From assembly GCA_000310025.1 (NCBI GenBank), contig FN649751.1, forward strand, positions 2,731,849 to 2,765,020: DNA of 33,172 nt, in the 5' to 3' direction. A model generated the notes under the pieces. The model was not told the DNA's origin, did not search any database, and saw only the letters and a list, made by a program, of their open reading frames with translations. Below, piece by piece: positions 1 through 11,700 of this stretch; within the stretch, counting starts at the first letter, position 1; every line of letters starts with the position of its first letter. Position numbers and translations under genes: made by a program. This DNA comes from Ectocarpus siliculosus (taxonomy: Eukaryota; Sar; Phaeophyceae; Ectocarpales; Ectocarpaceae).

Positions 1-119
1 CACATTCATGCCCCTCCCCTCCTCTCCCCGATAGACAAAAAAAAAGAGAAACCGGATTTTGTCTGTTTCATGTCGCTGCACCCTGGTTGGCAAAGGCAGC
101 ACTACTAACTGGTCATGGT

Positions 120-257
120 GCCGCCGTCTTGCGGGATGATCGTCAAAGTAAATTACGGCAATTAATGCCGCCGTCTTGGCGGGGGATGATCGTCAAAGTA
201 AAATTTCGGCAATTAATGCCGTCGTCTTGCGGGGGATGATTGTAGCAGCAAACAAAT
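120..257. repeat. Tandem repeat, about 50 bp unit, three degenerate copies
   Basis: Three consecutive units each begin with GCCG(C/T)CGTCTTG(C)GGGGATGAT and carry a following CAAAGTAAA..CGGCAATTAAT or a diverged version of it. The first two are nearly identical, and the third diverges after GGATGAT. It lies beyond the third exon of the unknown gene, presumably in the next intron. Confidence 0.7.
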
Positions 258-294
258 TGCGGCAAACTAAATTCGTCGCATACACAACACTCAC

Positions 295-710
295 TAGTGC
301 GCCACCACGACTTGGAGGACGGGGTAGACCGGACCGCGGTGCCGTGGTCCAGGTACTCCACGACCATCGCGAACGAGTCCGAGGGAAGGTAGAAACCCCC
401 CATCAGCACCGCATCCACCATCCCCTGCGCACGCGTTGTGACCCCCCCCCGCGCGCGCGCATGCCGGTTAGCGCGGTCGATGCGGTTCAAAGAAACCGAC
501 AACACGTTCAGGAGGAGACGAGGCAAGGAAGAAACGACTCGATAGATAGGGTGGGAGAACAGGAAGGAAGCCAACGATGATGAAGGGGAGGCGGTGCTTC
601 TGAGGGACGACGGGTAGAAATGAGCGCTACATACGAACGTTGAGAGGAGAAAGTGGTGCGGAAGAGAGCAAGGGCTTCAATCTATCTGATCTGCCATACA
701 TACATATAGG

Positions 711-747
<37 letters not shown>

Positions 748-2123
748 TGACGCCCCGTCAAATTCCAGATCATGGCCTATACCCTTCCCTTTGATTGGAA
801 CGTGTTGGCGTTTTTCGTCCCGCTGCAATAACAAGATTGCCGTCTTTTCATTGGCCAACCGGTTAGCGCGGTCGATGCTAATAATAAAGACATACACACG
901 CAGCCTCCCCCATGACGTCTCAGATCATGGCCTACCCTTAGGCTCCGGCCGGCCTTATCTGTTTCACTTACCCTTAGAGTAGAAAGTGTTGGTGTGTTCT
1001 GCTACAAGACTTTGACTTGTTTCATGGGTCAGCCGGTTAGCGTTGTCGATGCTAACAATCAAGACACACGCAGCACACCTTGTCCTCGGAGGCGAAGGTG
1101 GCCTTCCTCTTCCTGTCCACGTCGGCCTTCCAGCGGGAGTCGAGGAGGGACAAGCCCCGCCGCATGCACCTGAGCTCGCCGCCGTTCCTGCGGGCGCTCC
1201 GCGGGAACAGCTGCCCGAGGAAGGCGCACACGCTCATCACATCGCCGCGCTCAATCGCAGCTTTGTTTACATGTACAGCAAAACCACGTATGTATGTGCC
1301 ACAAGAGTTACAGTAAGTCAGGAGTGGGTCGTTGGAGTAACACCACGAAAAAAAGTGGAGCGATAGCGATGAAAAAAGCAGGCAGGAGGGCGCGGGGAGC
1401 AGCGGGCGAGGGAAGGGGTGGCGAGTGGGAGAGAGGGATGGCGGAGAAAGTTGGGGTTTGCGTTGGCACCGGAGACTCGGGGGGGTGGCAGAGAGCAGGT
1501 CCTTTACTTCCTGGCACAGGGGCCTCCTACCTCTACATGACCGACTGCTGTATCTGCGCAACAAATGGATTTTCTACATGTATCCGATCCGCGAAAACAT
1601 TGTGCTGCTCGACGAAAAGCCGTAGAAGCACAGGTACGTCATGTAGCACTATGAGTATTGATCGCTAGTTTATCCTGGAGCCTTATCTACTGACAAGAGA
1701 ATGATCCTGTGTGTTGATGTGTTGATGCATGGAATCTGGAGAAAAAAAAAAGATATCCGTGCGGATTTAAAAAGTCGCGAATTCGCGACGGGGAGAGAGA
1801 CTTCTCATCTTTTTGGGGACCTTCTTGATGACCTTTCTGATCTAGACTTCCCAACGAGCATGTTCCCCAAATATTCTACGGCTTGTGCAGCAGCGGAGGA
1901 GATACCCCTGCACAGACTTGCTGCAGCACGCACCAGCAGCGTCCTTCTCGGTCATGGTGCCTCGCTTGTTGTCTAGAGCGGGAACGGCAGCAGCAGCATC
2001 TTCGGTGGAACTAGCAACTGCTGCTGCTGCATTCACACGGCGGGCCTTTCCTTTTCCCTTGCCCTTTCCCTTTCCTTTGCCCAGGGGAACGCCGGATGAA
2101 ACTGCCTTTTGCTTTGGGGGCAT
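295..2123 (-). CDS. Unrecognised gene, 5' part only (three proposed exons, continues past the left edge)
   Basis: Proposed exons on the minus strand are 2123-1934, 1260-1079 and 424-295. The first begins ATG CCC CCA AAG and encodes a basic, low-complexity N-terminus (MPPKQK, then a Gly-Lys repeat, then an Ala-rich stretch). It ends at GTGCGT after one base of a codon. The second supplies the two missing bases and ends at AAG/GTGTGC in phase 0. The third starts after a CAG acceptor in phase 0 and ends at GTGAGT after one base. All three phases fit, which is the main support. The second and third exons have GC-rich codons typical of the real exons in this window. They encode a globular-looking stretch including FLGQLFPRSARR and DSFAMVVEYLDHG. 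I do not recognise the family and assign no function. The acceptor at 1261 has a poor pyrimidine tract, so exon 2 could start elsewhere. Exon 1 is the least certain. No following exon was found in 1-294. Confidence 0.42.
713..744. repeat. (CA)n microsatellite
   Basis: An uninterrupted CA dinucleotide run of about 16 units, inside the intron between exons 2 and 3 of the unknown minus-strand gene. Confidence 0.95.
745..1075. repeat. Imperfect tandem duplication, unit about 165 bp
   Basis: Two adjacent units share the same order of blocks. Each has ATGACG(C/T)C..CAGATCATGGCCTA, then ACCCTT, then GTGTTGG(C/T)GT, then a CCGGTTAGCG..GTCGATGCTAA block, then CAAGACACACGCAG or its variant. The first unit runs from about 747 to 903 and the second from about 910 to 1075. 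The second unit reaches the donor of exon 2 of the unknown gene at 1078. The duplicated block also carries the short motif found at 463 and 6661. Confidence 0.65.
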
Positions 2124-4128
2124 TGTGCTCGGCTCTGTCTCGTATCGTTCTCTATGCAGTTGTGTCAAGCAAGATCATGCATGTCATATGGTCCGAAGGG
2201 GGCACCGCAACACCGAGAGAAAAGGTGCCGGGGTATGCAGGGGGGTGCGTGGATTGTGTATTCATGTTGTGTTTTGGTTTGACTGTTGAGGCAGTAGTGT
2301 TTACACATGGACAGGGGATCTTTAGGATTACGGCAAGTTACACCCTCTCGTTTGGAGGTGCCTGCGGTGCATGGAAATAGTATACTTCTCGAGCACGCAA
2401 AGATCAGCAGTGTGCCCCCATCTGTTGAATGAAATGGAGACGAGAAAGTGCAAGTTACTCTTTTTGTATGCTAGGATGCAAGAAATCATCAGCATTGGAC
2501 AGGGTGTGAAAGCTAAAGCTTGGCACCTGTTGTTGCCGAGTTCGGAGTGTGCTCAGAAGCTACATGTGAAACTTCATATCGCTTTCACCAGGGAGTATGA
2601 TATTTACATTACCACGACGTTCGAAATAATCTCTCGTCAGAGTGCCCGACACAGAGGGCCCAGATGGTACCTCTATCCGCACGCCACAAAAGACGACCTA
2701 CAACATGCGAAACCGAGTCTTTATTGGGGGTGCGCGTGTGTTTTTGTGGTTATCGGTGATTGGGGGGTAATTATCGCAAGTACACCGCATGTTTTATTAG
2801 CTCAGGTTCACCAAGGCTCGAGATCTGAAGCGTTTCACGTGTGTGTAACGGAATTTTTTCGCTATCTTCTTTGTCATATTGACGAAGCAGTCCACTCTCT
2901 GAAATCCCGTAGTTGCCCCGTGTCTTTTGTCCCCCCACACACAACGGCTACACACTACATATGTTGTGCCCTTTCATGCTCTCTCGCCCCCACACCCGGG
3001 ATGAACTTAGCGCGGCAACAAGTAGAGCACACATGATGCGTCCAGTTGATTGTTGCAAAACAAAAACCACCGGTTCTTCAAGACTTTCAACATCGGATGT
3101 ACGTTACTCGTTTCACAACGCCGGCACAACATTATTGTGAACAAGAACCTGAAGCCTCTCCAACAACAAAACAGGAATCTCGTCAAGTCTGGCACGGCGG
3201 AACACACGAACAGGAGCCTCTACCTCTGGCGGCGATGCCTTTATTGTCGCAGCACTCCAACACGTTCTGTCAGCAACCAACGGAAAACATAGTACGCATA
3301 CAAAACTTACACGCCGTCAGGAGCCAACCAAAACAAGTTTTTACACTTCCACGAACAGCGGCGCTTGGCCTCCATCATCAACGTCCAACCATGGTGTCGC
3401 AAGACAAACCGGATGACGTCATCAACCGCCAAGCCAGACGTCGGCAAGCCAGATTTCGGCCGGAAGGAGCAGACTCCACCAAGGAAGGAAAAGCGCGGGC
3501 GTTCTCTTTACCCCTCTGTTTCATCCTCATCCATCTCAACAACATCGACTACTGGCTACCGCGGGATGAAAAACAGACGGTGGCCATGAGGTGACCCAGC
3601 CATCCCCTGTTTCTCCCAAAACACACCCGACAATCCGGGCGAAGGAGGCGGGAACGCGAAATAACTGACCATAGTTGAGTCAACCAAACGCTCGGCTCTC
3701 ATCACACCGTGTTTTTTTTTTGCCCGCACTCGTCTAGCGTCCGCATCGTCCCCCCGCCGCCCCGCCCCGCCGCCGCGGAACCTTAACTACTGTGTTGACT
3801 ATTTTCTAGGTCGGTTAGGACGCAAGGGGATTAATTTGTTGCGACAGAACCCAAACCTCAACGTACACAAAACAATTGGGAAAGAATCGACAGGAAAGAC
3901 AACGTGGCCGGCAAAAACGCGTGGTGATCGGGAAGGGTCCGCCAATTCCGCTCAACGCAGCGAACGTCTTCTTTTGGCGGTGCGCGCGCGTCCGGTGCTC
4001 CCCCCCCCCGCCCCCCCCGGGGCGCGCTGCGAGCCTGCGGGATACCATCCCCTTCGACAGTGGGTACCTCTCGAACGGGTAGTCTCTCTTTTGCCTGTAT
4101 AGTACGCATACATGTTTCCTAAAAAAGT
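2124..4128. other. Gap between genes; likely includes the KIN17 3' UTR
   Basis: Two kilobases between the proposed start of the unknown gene and the KIN17 stop codon. Open frames of 221 codons (2371-3036) and 182 codons (3046-3594) exist on the plus strand. Their base composition and lack of third-position GC bias differ from the real exons here, and I recognise no domain, so they are not called as genes. The part next to 4128 is presumably KIN17 3' UTR. C/G-rich stretches occur near 3750-3780 and 4005-4025. Confidence 0.5.
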
Positions 4129-7100
4129 TCAAGCCTCCGACACCGGCACAGCCTTGCAGATGTCCTCGTACTCCACTTTGTCGAGGACGGTGCCGAGGTC
4201 CGGGCCGTCGCTCGTTATCCTAACGCTGGCGGAGAAGGCTTCGGTGTCGAGAGACAGCAGCGTTGCGCGCTCCCCGCGACACCGGCCGTTGACGACGACC
4301 ACCTCGCCGCCCACCGCGGGGATGACCTGGTGATGGTTTTGGATCGTGGCAGGGGCGACATGCATGCCAACGGGTTATTGTACGCGTGCAAGAGAGAAAA
4401 CGGTGGCGTTGTGTGCGGGAGCAGCGGCTCAAAAAAACTGAAAGACGGGTCCTGCAGGGAAACAGGCGACGAAAAAACGAATCCTCCTGGGAGACATGAA
4501 AGCGAGGAAAAACGGGGCAGGGGGGGGGGCGGGGGACGTTCCTGGTTTTTCTACCTGGGTGAACTGAAAAAGAAAAAAGGGTAGACGATCACACACACGT
4601 GGGTCGATCTGTCCAACGAAAGACCACAAAAATGTCTCAAGCCGAAGACGCATATTGTTCTCCGACAAAATGCGACAACCCGGAAGCAACATTCGCCCCC
4701 ATACCCCTATGTACGAACGCGCTCTTTTCCTACCCCTCTTTTTTGCCTCTACCACCCGTTTTTCTGACCGACCTCCCACCTTACAATAAGGGGATTTTGT
4801 AGAATTTTGTCAGAAAACGATAACAAAGCACGAAACGTGTCAGCAGCATCGAAGTAAACCGCGCTCTTACCGTCTCTAGGTCATCCTGGTCCACCCTCAG
4901 GCGGTCCCCGGAGTCGATCATCTTCACCTCTCCGACGTACCGCTCGACGACCTTCCTCAACCTGGCCTTCTTCTTGTAGTACTTGCCGCCTCCGACCCTC
5001 TTGTTCATCACCTTCACCACGATGCCCTGCCGCAGCCAGTAGTCCTTCCTGCTGCTACCCTTGGCCTTAACCTCCGCCGCTGCAGCCGCCCTCTCCTCCT
5101 CCTCCTCCTTCGCCTTCTTCTTCGCTCGCTCCTGCTCCATCATCACCTCCATCATGCTCCGCTTGGCGCCTTTCCCCTTACCCTTGAGGGGCCCTGCCGC
5201 CGCCGCCGCCGCCGCCGCCGCCGCACCCCCCTCCCCGAAGGCACCCGACAGCTTCGGTCTCTTCAACAGGCCACCGCTACCGCTACCGCTGCTGCCGCCG
5301 CCGCCGCCGTTCGCCGCGACCAGATTCCCGGCGGCGGTGGTCAGGTCGCTGCCGCTACCCCCGCCCGGCACGAACGTCTGGGCGCGCGACTTGAGGCCTA
5401 TTCGGAGGGAAGTTTGACCCTCCTCACGGCGGAGCTCTGTCGGGCCCGCCGCGGCGGCGTCGGTGTCGGCGCGGCCATCGTCGCGGGCCTTCGCGGCCTG
5501 TATCTGTTTCTCGATCGCCCTTGCCTGCACGGAGGAGGCGGCGGCGGCGGCGGCGGAGTTGTAAGGAGCACGTGGTTGAGGGAGTTGTTAGGAGTAGGTG
5601 GTTGAGGGAGTTGTTAGGAGTAGTGTTCAGGTGGAGTTGTATTGTAAGGAGTAGGTGGTTGAGGTGGTGGCGGTGGAGTTGTAAGGAGTAGTGTCAGGTG
5701 GGGTTGTATTGTAAGGAGTAGGTGGTTGAGGTGGTGGCGGTGGAGTTGTAAGGAGTAGGTGGTTGAGGTGGTGGCGGTGGAGTTGTAAGGAGTAGTGTCA
5801 GGTGGGGTTGTATTGTAAGGAGTAGGTGGTTGAGGTGGTGGCGGTGGAGTTGTAAGGAGTAGGTGGTTGAGGTGGTGGCGGTGGAGTTGTAAGGAGTAGT
5901 GTCAGGTGGAGTTGTATTGTAAGGAGTAGGTGGTTGAGGTGGTGGCGGTGGAGTTGTAAGGAGTAGGTGGTTGAGGTGGTTGGTAGTGGCAGACAATGGT
6001 GCAGAGCGGAAGACAAAGAGGGAAGGAACACCACGCATCGGTAAGACAAGGAAAACCGACTGTATGTTGGAAGCATCTAGAAAGGGGCAGAACGAATGTA
6101 CAGGTGTCATCTCATGCCGCAGCAGACACGCCTCATTGATATCAAAGTAGAACGAGTGAACACGCACGACGAAAATTGCTAACTCTCGTACAACACCGAA
6201 ATCTTGACCACAGCGCGCGGCGGGGGAAGGGGGGGGGAGGCACGCAGGCAAGGCCGCACCAAGCATCCCTGGGCCTATGCCCTTTGGTTGGATATACATC
6301 ACGCAGACGATGCATGCATCTCTTGTCCGAGCTCACCTCGACAACAGCTCTACAGCAGAAGAAAGAGGGCGTTTGATGGAATGACTAGAAAGCACGTGAA
6401 AAAAAAACAGCAAAAATACAGATCTTCTCCTATCCCCATCGGCGGTAGACACAACGCTAGGGCGTCGCCCTGCCTCTGAACTTGTTGGTGTGACCGAAGG
6501 CCTTGGTTGTCTTCTCCGCTCTTCAGAACAACCGCAACAACATTCAAACCCAGCAACAACAGACACGAAGCACACACCAGACGCCTTCCTTCTCTTTTCT
6601 CACGCACACGTTCATGGCCGTTTCCGTTTTCAACCGCGCTGAGACTGGCATATTTTCACTGGTCAGCGCGGTCGATGCAAAATAAAAAACACACACAAGG
6701 CTCACCTGCTTCTCTTCGTCATCTAAATCGGACTTTTCCCTTCTGGCGGCGGCCTCCTGCATCGCCAGCAAGCGAGGGTCTCGGTCCACCCACTGGATGT
6801 ACCAGCCCTTCTCGGTCTCGTCCACGACCGCCTTCTTCATCTGTTTTTCATCGTTTTTCGAGTGCGGCTCAGGGTAAGATTTGCTGAAAAAAGAGAGGTA
6901 TGTATGTACATATGCACGCCAGACCACCGATTGTACGATGTGTTTCACGTACTGCATGTCATGTCTTGTCCCGCTCTTGGCGTGTTGCGTCCCGAATTCT
7001 TCTCATTTGCTCATTCTCGATTTCTTCGACCCCCTCCCCCCCTCCCTTGATCTCTCTGAAACTTTGGAAACCAGGTTTTGGCGTTCGTGTTTCTACGTCA

Positions 7101-8577
7101 GTACCCTGAATCGAGTGCTCTGCGCTTCACACCGTTCCTTTCGGCGGTGGTAACTCTTTTTAGGAGATACGGTACCTCGTCGTACCATATGGCATGGTGA
7201 GGGCAAAAGTAGTATAATATGACGAGTCGAGTATGGTCTTCTTGTACCGTGATTTTGTACAAAAAACAAGACTGCACTGCGGTTGCTACCCACACGTCAA
7301 GGTGTAACAAGCGCCGAGTACGGCAAAACGGCGCGTGTGCGTCCAGACGAACGTTGCCGACTCGAGGACGCCTGTATGACAGCAAGCGCAGCAAGCAGGC
7401 AGGCAGGCAGGCACTTCACCTTTCCAAGGTAGAGGACGAACGAGGTCAGCGTCTCCCAGTGCGTGGAGTTCATGTGGGTGTGGGTCTTGTGCGCGATGAA
7501 CTCGTTGTAGACCAGCGACGCCCGCACGCGCTTGGTCCCGTGGCGCCTGCTGAGAACGTCCAGGAACTCCTTCTCGAAGTCCTCCGAGTACTGCCAAACA
7601 AAGCATTTTTAGGCCAAACACATTGTCGCGCGAGCGACGGCCGAGATAAAAGTACGGGTTGCATTAGCCACAACATAATCTGAAAACATTGCAGGGCCAA
7701 ATACATGGTAGGCTAACCCAATCTGGTATAATGTAGGTTACGTCGGTATGGGGCACACCGCGCTCTCTCTCTCCCTCTCTTGCGCGAGTTTTCTCCCTCT
7801 TGTAGACCCCGTCTTGCCTGTCTGCGCCCCCATGCTACAAATGAATGCCTTTCTAGGAGGAGAGAGAGCGAGCCAGAAATACCTCGAAAACCGCTTTAAA
7901 AAGAAACTCGTCAGAGCCATGGCATTCTTGCAGATCCCATTGCGCGGATCGGACTGAGAAGTGACCGGAGGTGCGCCTCAAAAGCGCTCTGAAACCACGC
8001 CTGGTCGAATCACGCCGCGCTCTGAAACCAAATCGCTAGGGATGCCCTTTGCAACTCAAAACCGTAAATTTCATTCGTGCCTCTCGACGAAACGCATTCG
8101 GAGTACAGTGCGATGACCTCGCTCAACAAATACCACTTACGTTTGCGAGCATCTATTAATACATCACTCTCGACATGCGCAGTCTTACGCATAGAAGTTG
8201 TCTAGGATGTACAGCACATCGATGTACACAAGCAGTCGTCTAGACGTCTAGACCTCCAAAGGCTGCTGCTGTTGTACCAGCGCAAATATCCAAAACAAAC
8301 AGCTACTTCGACACCGACACGCCGACACCCGACGACCAACAACAATGCCCATGCCCTCCCCTCCACCTGCGCACACCTGCTTCATCACAGCCTCAGGGTT
8401 CTCGGCGAAGATTCTCATCTGCCTGAGGTGACCCTCGCTTGTCTGATGGCACTTGAACCCGTTTTCGTCGCGGCACTGCTTCACGCACATCTCGCAGTAC
8501 CAGCGCAGCTTGCACAGACCCTTGGCCTTGATACGATTGCCGATCGCCTTCGGCGTGAGGAACCCATGCTTGGGCAT
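4129..8577 (-). CDS. KIN17: KIN17-like DNA/RNA-binding zinc-finger protein
   Basis: Five exons on the minus strand, all GT-AG and all joined in phase 0: 8577-8377, 7590-7420, 6840-6706, 5524-4871 and 4326-4129. They encode 452 residues (human KIN17 is 393). The start MPKHGFLTPKAI matches the family's invariant N-terminus, so upstream in-frame codons are ignored. A C2H2-type finger is visible (C28, C31, H44, H50) in WYCEMC..GFKCH. The conserved winged-helix-like core follows (residues 68-170, with YNEFIAHKTHTHMN, WETLTSF and KGWYIQWVDRDP). Then comes a low-complexity Gly/Ala/Lys linker. The C-terminal tandem SH3-like/KOW-type region starts near DYWLRQGIVVKV and includes VKMIDSGDRLRVDQDDLETV, GRCRGERATL and YEDICKAV. 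The family is nuclear and linked to DNA replication/repair and RNA processing. The linker, with polyalanine encoded by GCC repeats, accounts for the extra length. Divergent from ASL with about 200 bp between starts. Confidence 0.96.
5530..5990. repeat. Minisatellite with higher-order structure inside KIN17 intron 3
   Basis: Two unit types alternate. Unit A is about 37 bp (GTAAGGAGTAGGTGGTTGAG plus a GGTGGTGGCGGTGGAGTT tail). Unit B is about 30 bp (GTAAGGAGTAGTGTCAGGTG plus GGGTTGTATT). After three diverged units at 5561-5645 the order is A B A A B A A B A A', a higher-order period of roughly 104 bp. Between the array and the exon 4 acceptor (5525) lies a GGC triplet run (about 5536-5556). On the minus strand the array reads as a repetitive open frame, which is not a gene. 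Confidence 0.9.
8238..8253. repeat. Perfect 16 bp palindrome
   Basis: GTCTAGACGTCTAGAC, an 8 bp palindrome repeated twice, so the whole is also self-complementary. It lies in KIN17 intron 1. No role can be assigned. Confidence 0.6.
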
Positions 8578-8781
8578 GGCGAGCACGTACGTGGAAACGA
8601 CAGGCTTGTTGTGGAGCTGTGGCTGCTTGCCGCGTCGGAGAAGCAAGGATGGGAGCAGGCCGTGTTGGGCTTATTGTGCCGCCCGCGGGCCACCACACCG
8701 CCCCGAAATCGATTTTGCGGAGCCTCCTGAAGTGCTCCTCGATGGCAGCGCCCTGCTCACTCACCGGCCTATCTCACGTTA
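8578..8781. promoter_or_regulatory. Divergent intergenic region between KIN17 and ASL starts (likely bidirectional promoter)
   Basis: About 200 bp separates the KIN17 start codon from the proposed ASL start codon on the opposite strand. Both 5' UTRs and both promoters must lie here or overlap the neighbouring gene. The stretch is GC-rich (for example CCGCCCGCGGGCC near 8680) and shows no clear TATA box. The role is inferred only from position. Confidence 0.5.
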
Positions 8782-11700
8782 ATGAGAGACATCACAATGC
8801 CTGGCGATAAGGTGGGCAACGTGGCACAGAGGATTTGATGCATCGCCGTGGTGCACCAAGCTGTGGAGGGTAAAGTTACGGATCATGTATTTCGCGCATT
8901 TTTCGTATCACCGACCTGCGGATTCTGGTTCGTTTAGAGCCGCACAACACCCTGTTTCCCGCTGCTCACCCTTGCTTGCGGCTGACGATGACAATCCAAG
9001 CAGGAAGTCAAGAAAGCGCGGCTGTGGGGCGGTCGATTCCGCACGGACACTGACCCCGTCATGGAGAAGTTCAACGACTCCCTCAGATTCGACAGGTACA
9101 ACCTTACTGGTACCTCCGTTGTTACTTGCCGTGTGATGTGATTGATCCATGCGTACCCGGGAGGGAGCATGGTGCACATCATTGCTTGTGATGCGTCCTT
9201 ACATCGGTGCAACGGCCGGCCAACTGCATCGCTGTTCATACGTGGGTGTTTCGTATTCATAGCGTTAGGTGTTATCCGCTCTTGGTCTGCCTGCCTCGTT
9301 CGCGCTCAGCATGCGTACATTTTCGTATTTTGTGTTTGGGCCCGCGGCGGCCGATCTTGACCGTTGTGCAGCATCATCCCACACTCACCTGCAACGACTC
9401 CCAACACATCCGACTCGACTGCTGTGGTTATACCTCCAACGGGTAGTCTTTCTGTGTTTGTATTTATTTTTCCTAAGCCCACCGTAAGCAGGAGGTTGCA
9501 CGGCGAAAAACAGGCAGTTTTTTTGTTTTTTTTTCCCATGTAGCAGTTTTTTTTCCCCAGGTACTGCTGTAAAGAGTTCAACACACCCTGTTCGACTTTA
9601 GGATAATGGTATACATCTCGCAGTCTTTCCGTGTAAGTGTGTGTGTATTTTTCTAAAACAATTAAGTGCTGCTGGGTTCATCCCGCGAACATCAATGCGC
9701 TTCACCCGCCGGAGTCCCATCGTCTTGCCCTCAATCGCCTTGCGGCACAGGTGCATGTGGTCTCAGGACATCGAAGGGAGCGAGGCATACGCGAAGGCCC
9801 TGCGGAAGACCGGCATCCTCACCGACAAGGAGACGGAGGAGATCTGCCAGGGGCTGGACAAGGTCCGCGCGGAGTGGGCAGCGGGGGAGTTCAAGGTCGT
9901 GGTGAGTTTTTAAACGCCCGGGGTGAAGTGTGTTTTATTCCCGTGCTGTTGTTGTTGGCGGGATTCGTTATAGTTGTTGTTGTTGTTGTTGTCTGCTTGC
10001 GCTTGAGTCGATCGTTCGTGCCGCAGAGGCTCGGTCTGATCCAGCACTGAAGAAACGACCGGAAGTGATCACGATCTAGATTTGTTTGGGGCCAGCCGAT
10101 GCCTGCAAGCCCTAACTTATACTTCATCGAGTCGATATCACCGTCATGATTTCTGTGGCGGTTTTTGCTTGTCCTTGCTTTGCGTTAGCTGCTACTGTCC
10201 GTGTGCGTTTAGCATAAAACGTCGGTGCCGCCTCCCCCCGTGCCGTAATCTCAAGGCGGGAGACGAGGACATCCACACGGCGAACGAGAGGCGACTGACC
10301 GAGGTCGCGGGGGAGGCAGGAAAGAAGCTGCACACCGGCCGCAGCCGTAACGACCAGGTACGCGTCCCCGTCCCCGATGATTGGTCAACGTGCCACCCAC
10401 CCACAGCCAGCTGCTGCTGCTGCTGCTGATGATGATGATGATATCTCTGGATATACCATGAAGCACGCGGAGAGTTCACCGACGGTCTGTCTCGATAATT
10501 GGTGTTTCTTGACTACGGTTTTGTCCTGTGGCATTCGTTCATGGGTCGTTTAAGTCTTTCTGTGATTTTGAGTGGGCGGTCACCCATTGCTGCGTTCGTG
10601 ATTTGTGAAGCGGTTGCGACCACACGGACGTCACGTGTCGGTATCCCGTTCTAAAATCCCTCAGACAAGGGCACGGAGGTGCTGCCAGTCTCAACGTTGC
10701 CCACCCCGCTCCCCTCTTCCGACGGCTGACTTATATCGCTATTCTGCGCTCTTTTGTGTGCAACCCCGGTGTTGCCGCTCTTAGTCTGACCTCACCGAAT
10801 GATCTTTTTGCCATGCCTTTCCCTCTGCGCGACATCGTCTTTTTAGGTCGTGCTGGACACGCGGCTGTGGCTGCGCGCCCAAGTGAACCAGGCGACGCAG
10901 GACATGTCTACCCTTATGCACGTCTGCTGCGAGGCGGCGGAGACTCACATCGATGTTCTCATGGCGGGGTGAGCGCTTGTTGTCGTTGTTGTTGTGCTGT
11001 GTAAATTGGGAAAACCTCCGCTGTTTGCTCGTCAAAGCGGCGACCAGGTTACTCTGCTGAATCGCTCGCGGGGTTTTGCAGCCAGTTCCGCGTAGAGAAC
11101 TTTGCCACCAATGATAAGGATCCATGATTGTGTGGACAGAACGTCTGCCTGATACAACCCCAAGTCACTACAGATGCCGAGAACTGAACGCCCTCCTCTA
11201 TCACCTCTCTTCCTTTCTCTCCATCTTTTCGTTTGGGCGTCGGATGCTACTCGTGTCGCATGTTCTTCTGGATCTGCTCTTCTTGCAGCTTCACCCACCT
11301 ACAGCCGGCCCAGCCCGTAAGGTTTAGCCACTGGCTCATGTCACACGTTGCCGCTCTCCAGCGGGATTGCCAGGTAAAAATTACATCTCGAGGTTAAGTA
11401 TCTCTTCTTGTGCCGTTCCCCCCCCACCGTTCCTCGAGGACGCGTGGCCAATACTCTAACCGCGAAGGCATGCAAAAACTCGAGTACGCCTCCCCCCCCC
11501 TAGTCAACAAGATGTCGAGATTCGTCCCATACAGGAGGAAAGGGGAGATATGTTGCGCGTAGTTGATGCCTTGGCGGAGGTTCAAAATAGCGATGTCCCC
11601 GATACAAGACGTCAACACATGTCGCCTTTCACCTCCCCTGCACACAATTGCCGCCGCCGCCACCCACCGACCGGGTCTGTTCCTTGCGTACAGCGCTTGC

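Noticed and set aside
2371-3036. 221-codon open frame on the plus strand
   Set aside because: No recognisable domain, codon use unlike the true exons of the window and no splice or neighbour support; probably chance.
3046-3594. 182-codon open frame on the plus strand
   Set aside because: Same grounds: no domain, atypical codon use, likely in or near the KIN17 3' UTR.
5694-6302. 202-codon minus-strand frame rich in Thr, Leu, His and Pro
   Set aside because: It is simply the translation of the minisatellite in KIN17 intron 3.
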